Source: Aphanothece cf. minutissima CCALA 015 (GTDB lineage: Bacteria; Cyanobacteriota; Cyanobacteriia; PCC-6307; Cyanobiaceae). Taken from it: DNA of 64,000 bases. Each line of letters opens with the position of its first letter. Positions within the stretch are counted from its first letter, which is position 1. This document shows positions 8,536-17,838 of this stretch, one piece after another. The DNA lies in the NCBI GenBank assembly GCA_003003925.1, contig PVWP01000006.1:1-64000 (forward strand), in the 5' to 3' direction. The translations under genes and the position numbers were made by a program. The notes under the pieces are model-generated. The model had not been told where the DNA came from. It did no database searches and saw nothing but the letters and a program-made list of their open reading frames with translations.

Positions 8536-9441
8536 TTGCTTCCCGCCCCCCGCACCGCCACCTCCCTCCCGCGCCTGCTGAGCGGCTGGCTGGCCGGCGG
8601 CTTCGGGCTGGTGGTGGTGGGCCTGGGGGGCTGGTGGTTCACCGTGGCCGTGGGGGTGATCGTGCACCTGGGCCTGCTGGAGTTCTTCCGCATGGCCCAG
8701 TTCAAGGGCATCCGCCCGGCCGTGAAGACCACCCTGGTGGCGGTGCAGTTGCTGCTGGTCTCGACGCAGGTGGCCGCCGGCAGCCTCTGGGGGGGGAGCG
8801 GCATGGCGGGCGACGTGGCGGCGGCGGTGCTGCCCGCCTCCGGGGCGGTGATCTGCGGCTGGCTGCTGCTGCAGCCCGTCACCGGCACCATCGCCGACAT
8901 CGCCGCGTCGGTGTTCGGCCTGTTCTATCTGGGCTTCCTGCCCAGCCACTGGATCAAGCTGCGCGATCTCACCGATCCCGCCCTGGCCCCCGCCCTCGAC
9001 GGCCTGGGCTGGCCCTGGAGCCCGGGCATGGCCCTCACCCTGCTGGCCTGCCTGATGATCGTGGCCACCGACATCGGCTCCTACGTGATCGGCCGGCGCC
9101 TCGGGCGTCACGCCCTTTCGCCGATCTCCCCCGGCAAGACGGTGGAGGGGGCCCTGGGCGGGGTGGTCTGCGCCCTGCTGGTGGGGGGCCTGGGCGGGGT
9201 GCTGCTGGGCTGGCGCTGGGGCTGGCTGATCGGCGCGGTGCTGGGGGCGGTGGTCTCCCTGTTTGCTCTGGTGGGTGACCTGACCGAATCGATGATGAAG
9301 CGGGATGCGGGCCTGAAGGATTCCGGCGATGCGATCCCCGGCCACGGCGGCATCCTCGACCGGATCGACAGCTATCTGTTCGTGCCGGCGGTGGTCTATT
9401 CCCTGGTGACCCTGGTGCTGCCCCTGCTGCAGCGGGGCTGA
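8536..9441 (+). CDS. cdsA: Phosphatidate cytidylyltransferase
   Basis: A 301-residue polytopic membrane enzyme that makes CDP-diacylglycerol from phosphatidic acid and CTP, the branch point for phosphatidylglycerol. The C-terminal family signature is complete: SMMKRDAGLKDSGDAIPGHGGILDRID at about residues 253-279, with the conserved KD, PGHGG and DRID. SPGKTVEGALGG, another conserved block, lies at about residue 196. About seven membrane segments are visible. Translation starts at TTG 8536 (reading MLPAPRT); the next in-frame candidates would cut into the first helix. It follows cbiT after 10 bases and probably shares its transcript. Confidence 0.93.
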   Translation: MLPAPRTATSLPRLLSGWLAGGFGLVVVGLGGWWFTVAVGVIVHLGLLEFFRMAQFKGIRPAVKTTLVAVQLLLVSTQVAAGSLWGGSGMAGDVAAAVLPASGAVICGWLLLQPVTGTIADIAASVFGLFYLGFLPSHWIKLRDLTDPALAPALDGLGWPWSPGMALTLLACLMIVATDIGSYVIGRRLGRHALSPISPGKTVEGALGGVVCALLVGGLGGVLLGWRWGWLIGAVLGAVVSLFALVGDLTESMMKRDAGLKDSGDAIPGHGGILDRIDSYLFVPAVVYSLVTLVLPLLQRG

Positions 9442-9490
9442 AGTTTTCCCACGGAACCCCACGGGCGCCGGACCCCCTCAGGTTCCGGAC

Positions 9491-10138
9491 TCAGGGGGAG
9501 ACCCGGGCCTCCCCCTCCAGATGCAGCAGGCCGGCGCCGAGCTCGGCCCGCTCGATGCGGATGTTGGGGTCCATCGGCAGCCGGGCCTGGGGCGTCCCCT
9601 CGGCGCAGCGCAGTTCCACGGTGCCGCCGTCGGCCCGCACCACCACCTCCCGCTCCACCGGATCCCGGTCGCCGCTGGCGAAGGCCCGGAGCAGCAGCCG
9701 GTCCTCCCGGATACGCAGCCCCGCCAGGGGCGTGAGGCCCAGCAGATCGTCGGCCAGGCCGTCGCCGAGGCCGCGCCAGGCCGGGGTGCTGAGGGAACGG
9801 CTCAGCCCATCGCCGCTGAAGCTCACTTGCCCCTGGATGCGGAAGGGCGACTCCAGCTTCACCGCCTGGTTGCGCACCAGGGAGCCCATGCGCACCTGGA
9901 TGCCATCGCAGCGCAGCTCCACCTCCTCGATCTCCATCGCCTGGTAGACGACCCGCCGGGCCCGCAGCCGCACGCCGTCGAGGCGGCCCCGCAGCAGCCG
10001 CAGCCCCGAGCCCTCCAGGCGGATCTCCAGCCGTTCGATGGCGTCGCACTGCTGGCGCAGCCACAGCTCCAGCCCCCGGGCCAGCAGGCCCATCACCGGG
10101 CCCTCGGTGGGTCTCTCGCCGTCCGGGGTCTCGCTCAT
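9491..10138 (-). CDS. DUF2993 (LmeA-like) lipid-binding family protein
   Basis: A 215-residue protein without signal peptide. An N-terminal helix (GLLARGLELWLRQQCDAIERLEI) is followed by alternating beta segments such as LRLLRGRLDGVRLRARRVVYQAMEIEEVELRCDGIQV, the pattern of DUF2993, a family related to the phospholipid-binding LmeA fold and common in cyanobacteria. Function in cyanobacteria is not established; membrane-lipid handling is inferred from the fold. The ATG at 10138 was chosen because the upstream in-frame Met begins a Pro/Gly/Arg-rich stretch overlapping the neighbouring gene. It converges on cdsA. Confidence 0.72.
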   Translation of the reverse strand: MSETPDGERPTEGPVMGLLARGLELWLRQQCDAIERLEIRLEGSGLRLLRGRLDGVRLRARRVVYQAMEIEEVELRCDGIQVRMGSLVRNQAVKLESPFRIQGQVSFSGDGLSRSLSTPAWRGLGDGLADDLLGLTPLAGLRIREDRLLLRAFASGDRDPVEREVVVRADGGTVELRCAEGTPQARLPMDPNIRIERAELGAGLLHLEGEARVSP

Positions 10139-10169
10139 CCGCCACCAGGGGACAGGGCTCCCCAGATTC

Positions 10170-10490
10170 TCACTCCATCCGGGGCCCTTCCGTCCGGGCC
10201 TGGCGGGCGGCACGGAAGGCCTCGGCGGCCGTGATCGCCGCCAGCAGCAGCAGCCCGCCCAGGCCGATCAGCTGGTCGGTGGGATCGGCGGCCGTGGGGT
10301 CCGCCCCGGAGCCGCCGCCGCCCAGCACCGCCCCGAGCAGGAACCAGCCCGTGGCCAGGGCCGTGGTGATCCAGTAGGCGCGCCAGCGGCGCTGGTAGAT
10401 GTAGCCGCTGCCCAGGCCGGGCACGACGTTGAGCAGGGCCCCCAGCCAGGGCGCGGACGCCGCCAGGATGGTTCGATCGTCAGGCGTCAT
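10170..10490 (-). CDS. Small membrane protein, unknown function
   Basis: A 106-residue protein with two or three hydrophobic segments: about residues 9-30 (ASAPWLGALLNVVPGLGSGYIY), 38-58 (WITTALATGWFLLGAVLGGG) and 72-88 (LIGLGGLLLLAAITAAE). The first segment, with PGLGSGYIYQRRWRAYW, is like the TM2-type small membrane proteins, where a Gly/Tyr/Gly hairpin joins two helices. No enzymatic motif. It lies divergent from the FAD oxidoreductase gene (12 bases between the starts) and 31 bases upstream of the DUF2993 gene, with which it is probably co-transcribed. Confidence 0.7.
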   Translation of the reverse strand: MTPDDRTILAASAPWLGALLNVVPGLGSGYIYQRRWRAYWITTALATGWFLLGAVLGGGGSGADPTAADPTDQLIGLGGLLLLAAITAAEAFRAARQARTEGPRME

Positions 10491-10502
10491 CGGGGTCGCT
10501 CC

Positions 10503-12077
10503 ATGGCTGGATCCGGCACCGAGTCTGGCCAGCCACCGGGGCGACCGGCGCCCTCGCTGGCGGTGATCGGCGCCGGGGTGGCCGGCTGCGCCCTGGCCGC
10601 GGGGCTGAGGCGCGGGGGCTGGGCAGGATCGATCGTCCTCTGGGAGGCGGGCCAGGGCCCCGGCGGCCGGGCCGCCACCCGCCGCTCCCGCCACGACCCC
10701 GGCTGGCACATCGACCACGGGGCACCGCTGTTCAACCTGAGCGAGGGGCCCGAACCGGAGCTGGTGGCGCCGCTGCTGGCGGGGGGCTGGATCGAGCCCT
10801 GGCGGGAGCCGGCGGCGCTGCTCGACGCTGAGGGGGCCCTGGGGCCGGCCGATGGGGATCCCCTGTTGAGCGGCCGCCTGTATCGGGGCCGCCGGGGTAT
10901 GGACGACCTTGGCCGCGGGCTGCTGGCCCTGGCGGAGGCCCCGGCGGTGGTGCCGGTGGTGGTGCCGGCGGCGCCCGGGAGCCTGTCCTGCCGCTACGGC
11001 ACCCTGATCCACCACCTGGAGGTCCGGCCCGGCGGGGGCTGGCGCCTGGCCGACGCCACCGGGGCGGTGCAGGGGGAGGCCGACTGGCTGGTGCTCAGCG
11101 GCACCCTGCTGGCCCATCCCCGCGCCCGGGAGCGGTTCGGCTGGCCGCAGGTGCCGCTGCAGAGCGCGGCGCAGGGCCTCGGCGATGCGGAGCTCGAGGC
11201 GGCCTTGGCGGCCATCGCCAGCATGGAGATGGAAGCGCGCACCAACCTGATGCTGACGATCGAGCCGACCGCCGCCGCCCGCTGGCTGGTGATGCCCTTC
11301 CGGCTGCTGGGCCTGGACGGCCCCGCCCAGCGGCGCTGGGGGCTGCGGCGGCTGTCGATCCAGCCCCTGGCCGATGGCCGCTGCGCCGTCGTGGCCCATG
11401 GGGTTCTGGCGGAGCCCGATGACGCCGCCGCGATCACCGCCTTGGAGCGGGCCGTCGCCGGGGCCCTGGCCCCCTGGCTGGGCGATGGGGCCGGCGCTGC
11501 CGAGACGCTGGTGGGGGTGGAGCGGCGTCAGCTGATGCGCTGGGGGGCCGCCTTCCCCAAGGGCCCCGGGCTCCCGTCCGCCGCCACGGTCTGTCGCCGC
11601 AGCCGGGTGGCCTTCTGCGGCGACTTCATCGCGGGGCCGGGCTTCGGCCGCATTGAGGGGGCCCTGCGCAGCGCCCAGGCCCTGGCGGGCCGTCTGCTGG
11701 CCCTGGTGCTGCTGCTCGGCCTTGCCCTGGGCAACCCGGCAACGGCCACGGCGGCAGCCGCGACCACGACCATCCCCTACCGCTGCGACGGCGACCTGCT
11801 GCTGGCGACCGCTGACAACGGGGCCGTGGATGCCCCGGGCATCCCCAACACTGTCGCCGGCACGGTGCCCGGCGCCACCGTGCTGCTGGAGTGGCGCGGC
11901 CTGAGCCTGCAGCTGCCGCGCACCAACAACGCCGGTCCGCCCAGCTACACCGACGGGATCTGGTGGTGGAGCCTGGAGGATCCGGCCCAGCCCCGCTTCC
12001 TGCACCGCCGCGGCGCCATCGAGAGCTTCAGCTGCCAGGCAGTTCCTGCCGCAGGGCCGCCAGCCGACGGCCGTTGA
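10503..12077 (+). CDS. FAD-dependent oxidoreductase fused to an exported MliC-like domain
   Basis: A 524-residue protein in one open frame. Residues about 18-390 are a renalase/amine-oxidase-like flavoprotein: the dinucleotide-binding motif is VIGAGVAGCALAAGL, followed by the second FAD block PGGRAATRRS, and the domain ends with CGDFIAGPGFGRIEGALRSAQ. This is where such proteins normally stop. Here the frame continues into a 20-residue hydrophobic segment (LALVLLLGLALGNPATATA, about 396-415) and a domain with YRCDG near its start and IWWWSLED and a second Cys near its end, the pattern of MliC-type lysozyme-inhibitor domains. The start is ATG 10503; the upstream frame is a shadow. The last 50 bases overlap the convergent DUF1499 gene. 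Confidence 0.75.
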   Translation: MAGSGTESGQPPGRPAPSLAVIGAGVAGCALAAGLRRGGWAGSIVLWEAGQGPGGRAATRRSRHDPGWHIDHGAPLFNLSEGPEPELVAPLLAGGWIEPWREPAALLDAEGALGPADGDPLLSGRLYRGRRGMDDLGRGLLALAEAPAVVPVVVPAAPGSLSCRYGTLIHHLEVRPGGGWRLADATGAVQGEADWLVLSGTLLAHPRARERFGWPQVPLQSAAQGLGDAELEAALAAIASMEMEARTNLMLTIEPTAAARWLVMPFRLLGLDGPAQRRWGLRRLSIQPLADGRCAVVAHGVLAEPDDAAAITALERAVAGALAPWLGDGAGAAETLVGVERRQLMRWGAAFPKGPGLPSAATVCRRSRVAFCGDFIAGPGFGRIEGALRSAQALAGRLLALVLLLGLALGNPATATAAAATTTIPYRCDGDLLLATADNGAVDAPGIPNTVAGTVPGATVLLEWRGLSLQLPRTNNAGPPSYTDGIWWWSLEDPAQPRFLHRRGAIESFSCQAVPAAGPPADGR

Positions 12078-12501
12078 CGCCCAGGTCCGAATCCCCCAGC
12101 CGGGAGCTGGAGCGGGCCTGCAGCACACCAGACGCCGGCGGGGCGTAGAGCTCGAGGTCGTCGACGAAGCCGAACAGCCGGCTGGTGGCGGTGGCGTGCA
12201 GATAGGCGCCGTCCCGCTCGAGGATCCTCAGCCCCTCGGTGGTCTCCAGGATCGGCACCAGCGCGCCCAGGGCCGCCTCAGGGTCGGCGAGCGGCCAGTC
12301 GACCCTGGCGCAGTGGGCCGGCGCCCCACAGGGGGAGAGGGAGCCGCCGTGCACGCCGAGGTCCTCCGGCACCGGCCCCTCCATGTGCAGGAGCGAGGCC
12401 TCGGCCCGGCCGGGAAGCGCCAGGGCGGGGACCCCGAGCAGCAGCACGAGCAGCAGGCCGGCGATCAGACGCGGCAGGGAAAGGCGAGGGGCAGAGGTCA
12501 T
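12028..12501 (-). CDS. DUF1499-family exported protein
   Basis: A 157-residue protein with an N-terminal signal peptide (LIAGLLLVLLLGVPALALPGRAEA) and a DUF1499 domain: the block LSPCGAPAHCARVDWP, then ILERDGAYLHATATSRLFGFVDDLELY, and the ending LGVNGRRLAALRQEL are the family landmarks. Two Cys in the first block may form a disulphide. The function of DUF1499 is unknown; members are widespread in phototrophs and proteobacteria. Its ATG overlaps the stop of the upstream hydrolase gene (ATGA), so it is the last gene of the run hydrolase, dehydrogenase. Its 3' end overlaps the convergent FAD oxidoreductase gene by 50 bases. Confidence 0.8.
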   Translation of the reverse strand: MTSAPRLSLPRLIAGLLLVLLLGVPALALPGRAEASLLHMEGPVPEDLGVHGGSLSPCGAPAHCARVDWPLADPEAALGALVPILETTEGLRILERDGAYLHATATSRLFGFVDDLELYAPPASGVLQARSSSRLGDSDLGVNGRRLAALRQELPGS

Positions 12502-13409
12502 GGGTGGGTGGGGATCGGGGCGCAGGGAACGCCCAGCCAGGCGGCGGCGACCTGCTCGGGCTGGTCGATGTGGGGCAGGTGGCCGCAGGCCGCCAGTTCG
12601 GTGATGCGGGGACCCAGCAGGGCCTGGGCGGCGCGCTTCTGGGGGGCCCGCAGGATCCGGTCGTCGGCCCCCCAGAGCACCGCCAGGGGCTGGGGGGGCA
12701 GGGGGTCGCCGCAGCCGGCGAAGCCGCCGCTGCGGGCGAAACGGCCCAGGGCAGCGGCCCAGCCCGGCGTCTGCAGGTGCAGCGAGGCGATCTCCAGCTC
12801 CGCCGGACCCACATCCCGCTCGGGGTCGGCGAAGGCGCTGCGGCAGAGGCCTTGCCGCACCGAGGGCAGGGCCAGGAAACGCACCCCCAGCCCGTCCAGC
12901 AGGGGCGGCAGGGGCATGGGCCGGCCCGTGAGACCGGCCGGGGCCAGCAGCAGCAGGCGCTCGAAGCGTCCGGGATGGCGCCGGGCCAGCTCCACCGCCA
13001 CCGCACCCCCCATCGAGGCACCGATCAGGCCGAGGCGGCGGCCCCCCCAGGACTCCCGCCGCTCCAGCTCCTCCAGCAGCGCTTCAAGGTGGGCCAGCAC
13101 GGCCTGGGGGGTGTACTCCCGCTCCACGGGCCTGGGACAGAATCCGAACCCGTGCAGGTCCGGGATCAGCAGCCGGTGATGGGCCGCCAGAAGGGGGGCC
13201 AGGCGGCGGAACTCCAGGAACGAGCTGTCGAAGCCATGCAGGAGCAGCAGGGGCGGACCCTCCCCCAGCACGGCCACGGGCCAGTGCCCCGGGTGCTGCG
13301 GCAGCTCCCACCATTCCACCCGGGCGGCCAGGTCGCGGCCGAGGGGATCGAGCAACGACGCGGCGGCGGTCGCGACCAGCTCGCGGCCACTGGGGGGGCC
13401 GGCCGTCAC
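12498..13409 (-). CDS. Alpha/beta hydrolase
   Basis: A 303-residue alpha/beta-fold hydrolase. The oxyanion region is LLLLHGFDSS (about 54-63), the nucleophile elbow GASMGG puts the catalytic Ser at residue 132, the acid is probably Asp in LWGADDRIL, and the catalytic His in CGHLPHIDQPE near the C-terminus. The substrate is not readable; members of this group in cyanobacteria include chlorophyll-related and ester hydrolases. The gene starts with GTG, overlapping the stop of the glycerol-dehydrogenase-like gene (GTGA), and ends overlapping the DUF1499 gene, so the three are a translationally coupled run. Confidence 0.85.
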   Translation of the reverse strand: MTAGPPSGRELVATAAASLLDPLGRDLAARVEWWELPQHPGHWPVAVLGEGPPLLLLHGFDSSFLEFRRLAPLLAAHHRLLIPDLHGFGFCPRPVEREYTPQAVLAHLEALLEELERRESWGGRRLGLIGASMGGAVAVELARRHPGRFERLLLLAPAGLTGRPMPLPPLLDGLGVRFLALPSVRQGLCRSAFADPERDVGPAELEIASLHLQTPGWAAALGRFARSGGFAGCGDPLPPQPLAVLWGADDRILRAPQKRAAQALLGPRITELAACGHLPHIDQPEQVAAAWLGVPCAPIPTHP

Positions 13410-14518
13410 GCCTGCTGCCGGTCGGCGGTGGCGCCCACCATGGCGGCAAGCAGATCCTCGGGGGCCACCGCGAAGGGCAGCCGGTGCAGGTCGGAGCCCT
13501 CCCGGCAGGCAAAGCGACAGACCTGGCGCAACTGCTCGAGGCTGGCGCCGGCCAGCCCCAGGTCCTCCAGATCAGTGGGCAGGCCCAGCCGGCGGAAGAA
13601 GGGCAGCAGCTGACGCCGGGCCTGGGCCGCCAGGCGATTACCCGCCAGCTGCTCCTCCAGCCACAGCTGCACCAGCACGCCGAAGCCCACCTTCTCGCCA
13701 TGCAGGCAGCCGTGGGTGGCGGCGAGCTGGGTGAGTCCGTTGTGGACGGCGTGGGCGGCCACGGTGCGGCAGCGGGCCCCGCCGATGCCGCCGATCAGGC
13801 CGGCGGTGAGGGCGCAGCCCTCAGCCACCCGCACCCAGGCCTCGCCGGAGGGGTCGGCGAGGGCGGCTTCCCCCTCGAGCAGCAGCAGATCGCGCAGCAG
13901 GCGCGCCATCTGCACCGCCTGCTGGATCAGCCCATCGCCACTGCTGCCGCTGCTCACCGAGGCCTCGTACCACTTGGCCACCGCATCGGCGATGCCGCTG
14001 GCCAGGGTGCGCGGCGGGGCCTGTCGCACCAGGGCATGGTCGAAGACGAGCAGGGCCGGGCAGCGATCGAGGGCGACATCCCCGAGGAAGGCGCCCTCGG
14101 GGGTGTAGAGGTTGGCCAGGGCCGTCCAGCCGGCGCAGGTGGCGGCGCTGGTGGGCACCGTGATGCAGGGGAGGCCGAGCCGGTGGGCCAGCAGCTTGCC
14201 CGCGTCCAGCACCTTGCCGCCACCGGCGGCGATGACCGCATCACAGCCGGCGGCCGCGGCGTTCCGGGCCAGGGGGCCGAGGTCGTCGTCGCAGCAGTCG
14301 CGCAGGTCCTGGCTGACCACGGGACAGGCCCCGCCTTGCTCCAGGTCGGCGGCCAGTTGCTGACGCAGCCCGTAGGTGGAGGCACTGCGGCCCAGCAGCA
14401 GAGGCCTCCGGCCCAGGTCAACGATGCGGGGCAGGGCCTCACGCCAGGCCCCCTCCCCACGGAGGACCACCGCCGGGGCGATGGCCTGGGTCTGCAGAAG
14501 ATCCGTCATGGCCGCCAT
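13406..14518 (-). CDS. Iron-containing alcohol dehydrogenase, glycerol dehydrogenase-like
   Basis: A 370-residue member of the GldA / iron-dependent alcohol dehydrogenase family. The NAD-binding block is VIAAGGGKVLDAGKLLA (about residues 94-110), followed by ITVPTSAATCAG. The metal-site region shows Asp in SGIADAVAKWYE and two His in TVAAHAVHNGL and GCLHGEKVGFG. In this family the enzyme oxidises glycerol to dihydroxyacetone, but related proteins act on other polyols or on glycerol-1-phosphate, so the substrate is uncertain. A second Met three codons in (14509) is an equally good start. It lies 45 bases downstream of clpC. Confidence 0.85.
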   Translation of the reverse strand: MAAMTDLLQTQAIAPAVVLRGEGAWREALPRIVDLGRRPLLLGRSASTYGLRQQLAADLEQGGACPVVSQDLRDCCDDDLGPLARNAAAAGCDAVIAAGGGKVLDAGKLLAHRLGLPCITVPTSAATCAGWTALANLYTPEGAFLGDVALDRCPALLVFDHALVRQAPPRTLASGIADAVAKWYEASVSSGSSGDGLIQQAVQMARLLRDLLLLEGEAALADPSGEAWVRVAEGCALTAGLIGGIGGARCRTVAAHAVHNGLTQLAATHGCLHGEKVGFGVLVQLWLEEQLAGNRLAAQARRQLLPFFRRLGLPTDLEDLGLAGASLEQLRQVCRFACREGSDLHRLPFAVAPEDLLAAMVGATADRQQA

Positions 14519-14563
14519 CTCATCAAAGAAATGTAGAAGTCGGCCGATCCGGGTCGCGATCGA

Positions 14564-17113
14564 TCAGGCGCTGGCGCTGGCCAGCTCCGGCAGGGATGGG
14601 GTGACCGACTGCTTGCGGATCACCACCTGCTTGTCGTCGTCGACATCCACCAGGCAGGCATCGCCTTCACCGATCCGGCCGGAGAGGAATTCCTCCGCCA
14701 GGGAATCCTCGAGCAGGCGCATCACCGCACGGCGCAGGGGACGGGCGCCGTAGCTGGGGTTGTAGCCCTCCTCGACGAGGCGCTCCTTGAAGGCCTCGGT
14801 GACGGACATGCCGATGCCCTTGTCCTGCATGCGGGCGAAGACCTCCCGCAGCATGATCTCGGCGATCAGCTTCACCTCGTCGCGGGTGAGCTGACGGAAG
14901 ACGATGATCTCGTCGAGACGGTTGAGGAACTCGGGGCGGAAGTACTGCTTCAGCTCCTCGTTGACCAGGGAGCGGATGCGGTTGTACTGGGTCTCCTCCA
15001 CGTCGCCGCCGCCGAACTCGAAGCCAAGGCCGCCGCCACCCTTCTCGATCACCTTCGAACCGATGTTCGAGGTCATGATGATCAGGGTGTTCTTGAAGTC
15101 GACCGTGCGTCCCTTGGAATCGGTGAGCCGGCCGTCTTCCAGCAGCTGCAGCAGCAGGTTGAAGACATCGGGGTGGGCCTTCTCGATCTCGTCGAACAGC
15201 ACCACGGTGTAGGGACGACGTCGCACAGCCTCGGTGAGCTGGCCGCCTTCATTGAAGCCCACATAGCCCGGAGGCGAACCGATCAGCTTGCTGACGGTGT
15301 GGCGCTCCATGAACTCGCTCATGTCAAGCCGGATCATGGCGTCCTCGCTGCCGAAGAAGTAGGCGGCGAGAGCCTTGGTGAGCTCCGTCTTGCCGACGCC
15401 GGTGGGGCCGGAGAAGATGAAGCTGGCGATCGGACGGTTGGGGTTCTTGAGGCCGACCCGCGCCCGCCGGATGGCCCGGGACACGGCCTTGACGGCCTCG
15501 TCCTGGCCGATGAGGCGCTGGTGGAGAGTCTCCTCCATGTTGAGCAGCTTCACCGACTCGCTCTCGGTCAGCTTCTGGACGGGCACGCCGGTCCAGGAGG
15601 CGACGATCTGGGCGATGTCCTCCTCGGTGACGAGGGGGGAGCGGCTTTCCTCGCTGGTGTCATCGGCCACGGGGCCGCCCAGGAGGGCCGGGGTGTCGGT
15701 CTCGCCAGAGGCACTGGCTGGTTCGTCGTCGCGACGGGCCTGCAGGATCGTGCGGATCTGGTCGCGCAGTTCGACCTCCTTGTCGCGCAGTTCACCGGCC
15801 TTGGTGAAGTCCTGCTGGCGGACGGCATCCTCCTTCTCCTTCTGGACGCCGCGCAGCTGCTTGTCGACCTCCTTGGCCGCCGGCGGCAGCTTGGAGTTGA
15901 GCAGCCGCACCCGGCTGCCGGCCTCGTCGATCAGGTCGATGGCCTTGTCGGGCAGGAAGCGGTCGCTGATGTAGCGGTCGCCGAGGGTGGCGGCGGCGAC
16001 GAGGGCCTCATCGCTGATCTTGAGGCGGTGGTGCTGCTCGTAGCGCTCCCGCAGCCCCTTGAGGATCTCAATCGTGTCGACGACGGAGGGCTCGCCCACC
16101 ATCACCGGCTGGAAGCGGCGTTCCAGGGCGGCGTCGCGCTCGATGTGTTTGCGGTATTCATCGAGGGTGGTGGCGCCGATGCACTGCAGTTCACCCCGGG
16201 CCAGGGCCGGCTTGAGGATGTTGGCGGCGTCGATGGCACCTTCGGCGGCGCCGGCGCCGATCAGGGTGTGCACCTCGTCGATCACGAGGATCACATTCCC
16301 GGCGGAGCGGATCTCCTCCATGATCTTCTTGAGCCGTTCCTCGAACTCACCCCGGTACTTGGTGCCGGCCACCAGCAGGCCGATGTCGAGGGTGAGGACG
16401 CGCTTGTCCTCGAGGATGTCGGGGATCTCACCCTGGGTGATCCGCTGGGCCAGGCCCTCGGCGATGGCGGTCTTGCCGACGCCCGGCTCACCGATCAGGA
16501 CGGGGTTGTTCTTGGTGCGGCGGCCGAGGATCTGGATCACCCGGTCGATCTCGTTCTGGCGTCCCACGACGGGGTCGAGCTTGGACTCGGCCGCCAGCTG
16601 GGTGAGGTTGCTGCCGAATTCGTCGAGGGTGGGGGTCTTGGTGGAGCCCTTGCCCGAGCTGCCGGAGGCCACTTCGGCCGTCTCGCCCAGCATGCGGATC
16701 ACCTGGGTGCGGACCTTGGCCAGGTCGACGCCGAGGTTCTCGAGCACCCGGGCGGCCACGCCCTCGCCCTCACGGATCAGCCCCAGGAGCAGGTGCTCGG
16801 TGCCGATGTAGTTGTGCCCGAGCTGGCGGGCCTCCTCCAGGGAGAGCTCCAGCACCCGCTTGGCCCGCGGGGTGAAGGGGATCTCCACGGCGACGAAGCC
16901 GGAGCCGCGGCCGATGATCTTCTCGACCTCGACCCGGGCGTCCTTGAGGTTGACCCCCATCGACTTGAGGACCTTGGCGGCGACACCGGTGCCCTCGCCG
17001 ATCAGGCCCAGCAGGATCTGCTCGGTGCCGACGAAGTTGTGGCCGAGGCGGCGGGCCTCTTCCTGGGCCAGCATGATCACCTTGATGGCCTTCTCGGTAA
17101 ACCGCTCGAACAT
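14564..17113 (-). CDS. clpC: ClpC, ATP-dependent Clp protease ATP-binding subunit
   Basis: An 849-residue Hsp100 unfoldase that feeds substrates to ClpP-type proteases; cyanobacterial ClpC is essential and related to the chloroplast protein. Order: two Clp_N repeats (1-140), first AAA+ module with Walker A GEPGVGKT near residue 208 and Walker B in [10 protein letters not shown], a short UVR domain ([17 protein letters not shown]) that separates ClpC from ClpB, then the second AAA+ module with GPTGVGKT near 566. The C-terminal part contains the conserved [10 protein letters not shown] and [14 protein letters not shown]. Length is normal. About 185 bases lie upstream, to the end of rimI, and contain no other gene. 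Confidence 0.97.
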   Translation of the reverse strand: MFERFTEKAIKVIMLAQEEARRLGHNFVGTEQILLGLIGEGTGVAAKVLKSMGVNLKDARVEVEKIIGRGSGFVAVEIPFTPRAKRVLELSLEEARQLGHNYIGTEHLLLGLIREGEGVAARVLENLGVDLAKVRTQVIRMLGETAEVASGSSGKGSTKTPTLDEFGSNLTQLAAESKLDPVVGRQNEIDRVIQILGRRTKNNPVLIGEPGVGKTAIAEGLAQRITQGEIPDILEDKRVLTLDIGLLVAGTKYRGEFEERLKKIMEEIRSAGNVILVIDEVHTLIGAGAAEGAIDAANILKPALARGELQCIGATTLDEYRKHIERDAALERRFQPVMVGEPSVVDTIEILKGLRERYEQHHRLKISDEALVAAATLGDRYISDRFLPDKAIDLIDEAGSRVRLLNSKLPPAAKEVDKQLRGVQKEKEDAVRQQDFTKAGELRDKEVELRDQIRTILQARRDDEPASASGETDTPALLGGPVADDTSEESRSPLVTEEDIAQIVASWTGVPVQKLTESESVKLLNMEETLHQRLIGQDEAVKAVSRAIRRARVGLKNPNRPIASFIFSGPTGVGKTELTKALAAYFFGSEDAMIRLDMSEFMERHTVSKLIGSPPGYVGFNEGGQLTEAVRRRPYTVVLFDEIEKAHPDVFNLLLQLLEDGRLTDSKGRTVDFKNTLIIMTSNIGSKVIEKGGGGLGFEFGGGDVEETQYNRIRSLVNEELKQYFRPEFLNRLDEIIVFRQLTRDEVKLIAEIMLREVFARMQDKGIGMSVTEAFKERLVEEGYNPSYGARPLRRAVMRLLEDSLAEEFLSGRIGEGDACLVDVDDDKQVVIRKQSVTPSLPELASASA

Positions 17114-17299
17114 GGGGCGGGACCAGATGCAAGTGGGACCAACCTATCAGGATTGAAGGGCCGTGTGGGAGGTGGGGAGCACACTCCTCAGAAACCCACG
17201 TGCCGCAGGCGCTCAGACGAATCAGAACACAAACGAAGGGCCAGGATTGACAAGAAATAGGTATAGGAATCTACGGTTATCCACACCCCTGTCACATTG

Positions 17300-17776
17300 T
17301 CAGGTTCCCAGGGTCAGGTTGACCCATTGGATCAGGGCGTCCTCCCCATTGCGGTAGTAACCATGACGGATGCCGGCGGTGCGGAACCCCAGGGCTTCGT
17401 ACAGGGCGATCCCCGGGCCATTGCCGGCCGCCACCTCCAGGGTGGCGTGGCGGGCGCCGCGCTCGCGGCCGGCCGCCATCAACGCCTGCAGCACCCGACG
17501 CCCCAGCCCCCGGCGGCGCTGGTCCGGGGCCACCGCCACCAGGGTGATGTGCAGCTCGTCGACCACGAGCCAGCCACTGGCCATGGCCAGCAGGTCGGCC
17601 CCCCGGCGCAGCCCCAGGCCCGGCCGGCCCTCCTCCTCCAGCTCCCGGCGCCACTGCTCCAGGCTCCAGAGGCCGCCAAGGGCGGCCCGGTCGAGGGCCA
17701 GGCAGGCCGCGGCGTCGGCCGGGACCAGCAGCGACAGGGTCGGGTCGGGCAGCGGTGGCGGAGGTGGCGCCGGCAC
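17300..17776 (-). CDS. rimI: RimI-type ribosomal protein alanine N-acetyltransferase
   Basis: A 158-residue GNAT acetyltransferase. The acetyl-CoA pocket is VAPDQRRRGLGRRVLQALM (about 85-103), and motif B with NGPGIALYEALGF is the usual RimI signature. The family acetylates the N-terminus of ribosomal protein S18 and other proteins. The start is GTG 17776, in a Pro-rich N-terminal stretch (MPAPPPPPLPDP); a shorter start is possible. The gene is divergent from lysA, leaving a shared upstream region of about 60 bases, and lies upstream of clpC on the same strand. Confidence 0.82.
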   Translation of the reverse strand: MPAPPPPPLPDPTLSLLVPADAAACLALDRAALGGLWSLEQWRRELEEEGRPGLGLRRGADLLAMASGWLVVDELHITLVAVAPDQRRRGLGRRVLQALMAAGRERGARHATLEVAAGNGPGIALYEALGFRTAGIRHGYYRNGEDALIQWVNLTLGT

Positions 17777-17838
17777 GGCCGTTGGACAAGAACATCCTTA
17801 CGATCGGACATCCTGACCCCATCGACGAACAGGCCGCC

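Noticed and set aside
15173..17260. Plus-strand open frame of 695 codons opposite clpC
   Set aside because: Shadow of clpC, again with Gly/Asp/Leu/Val repeats from complementary codons.
17230..17290. TTGACA-like box on the plus strand upstream of rimI's end
   Set aside because: No plus-strand gene follows it within reach, and no -10 element lies at proper spacing.
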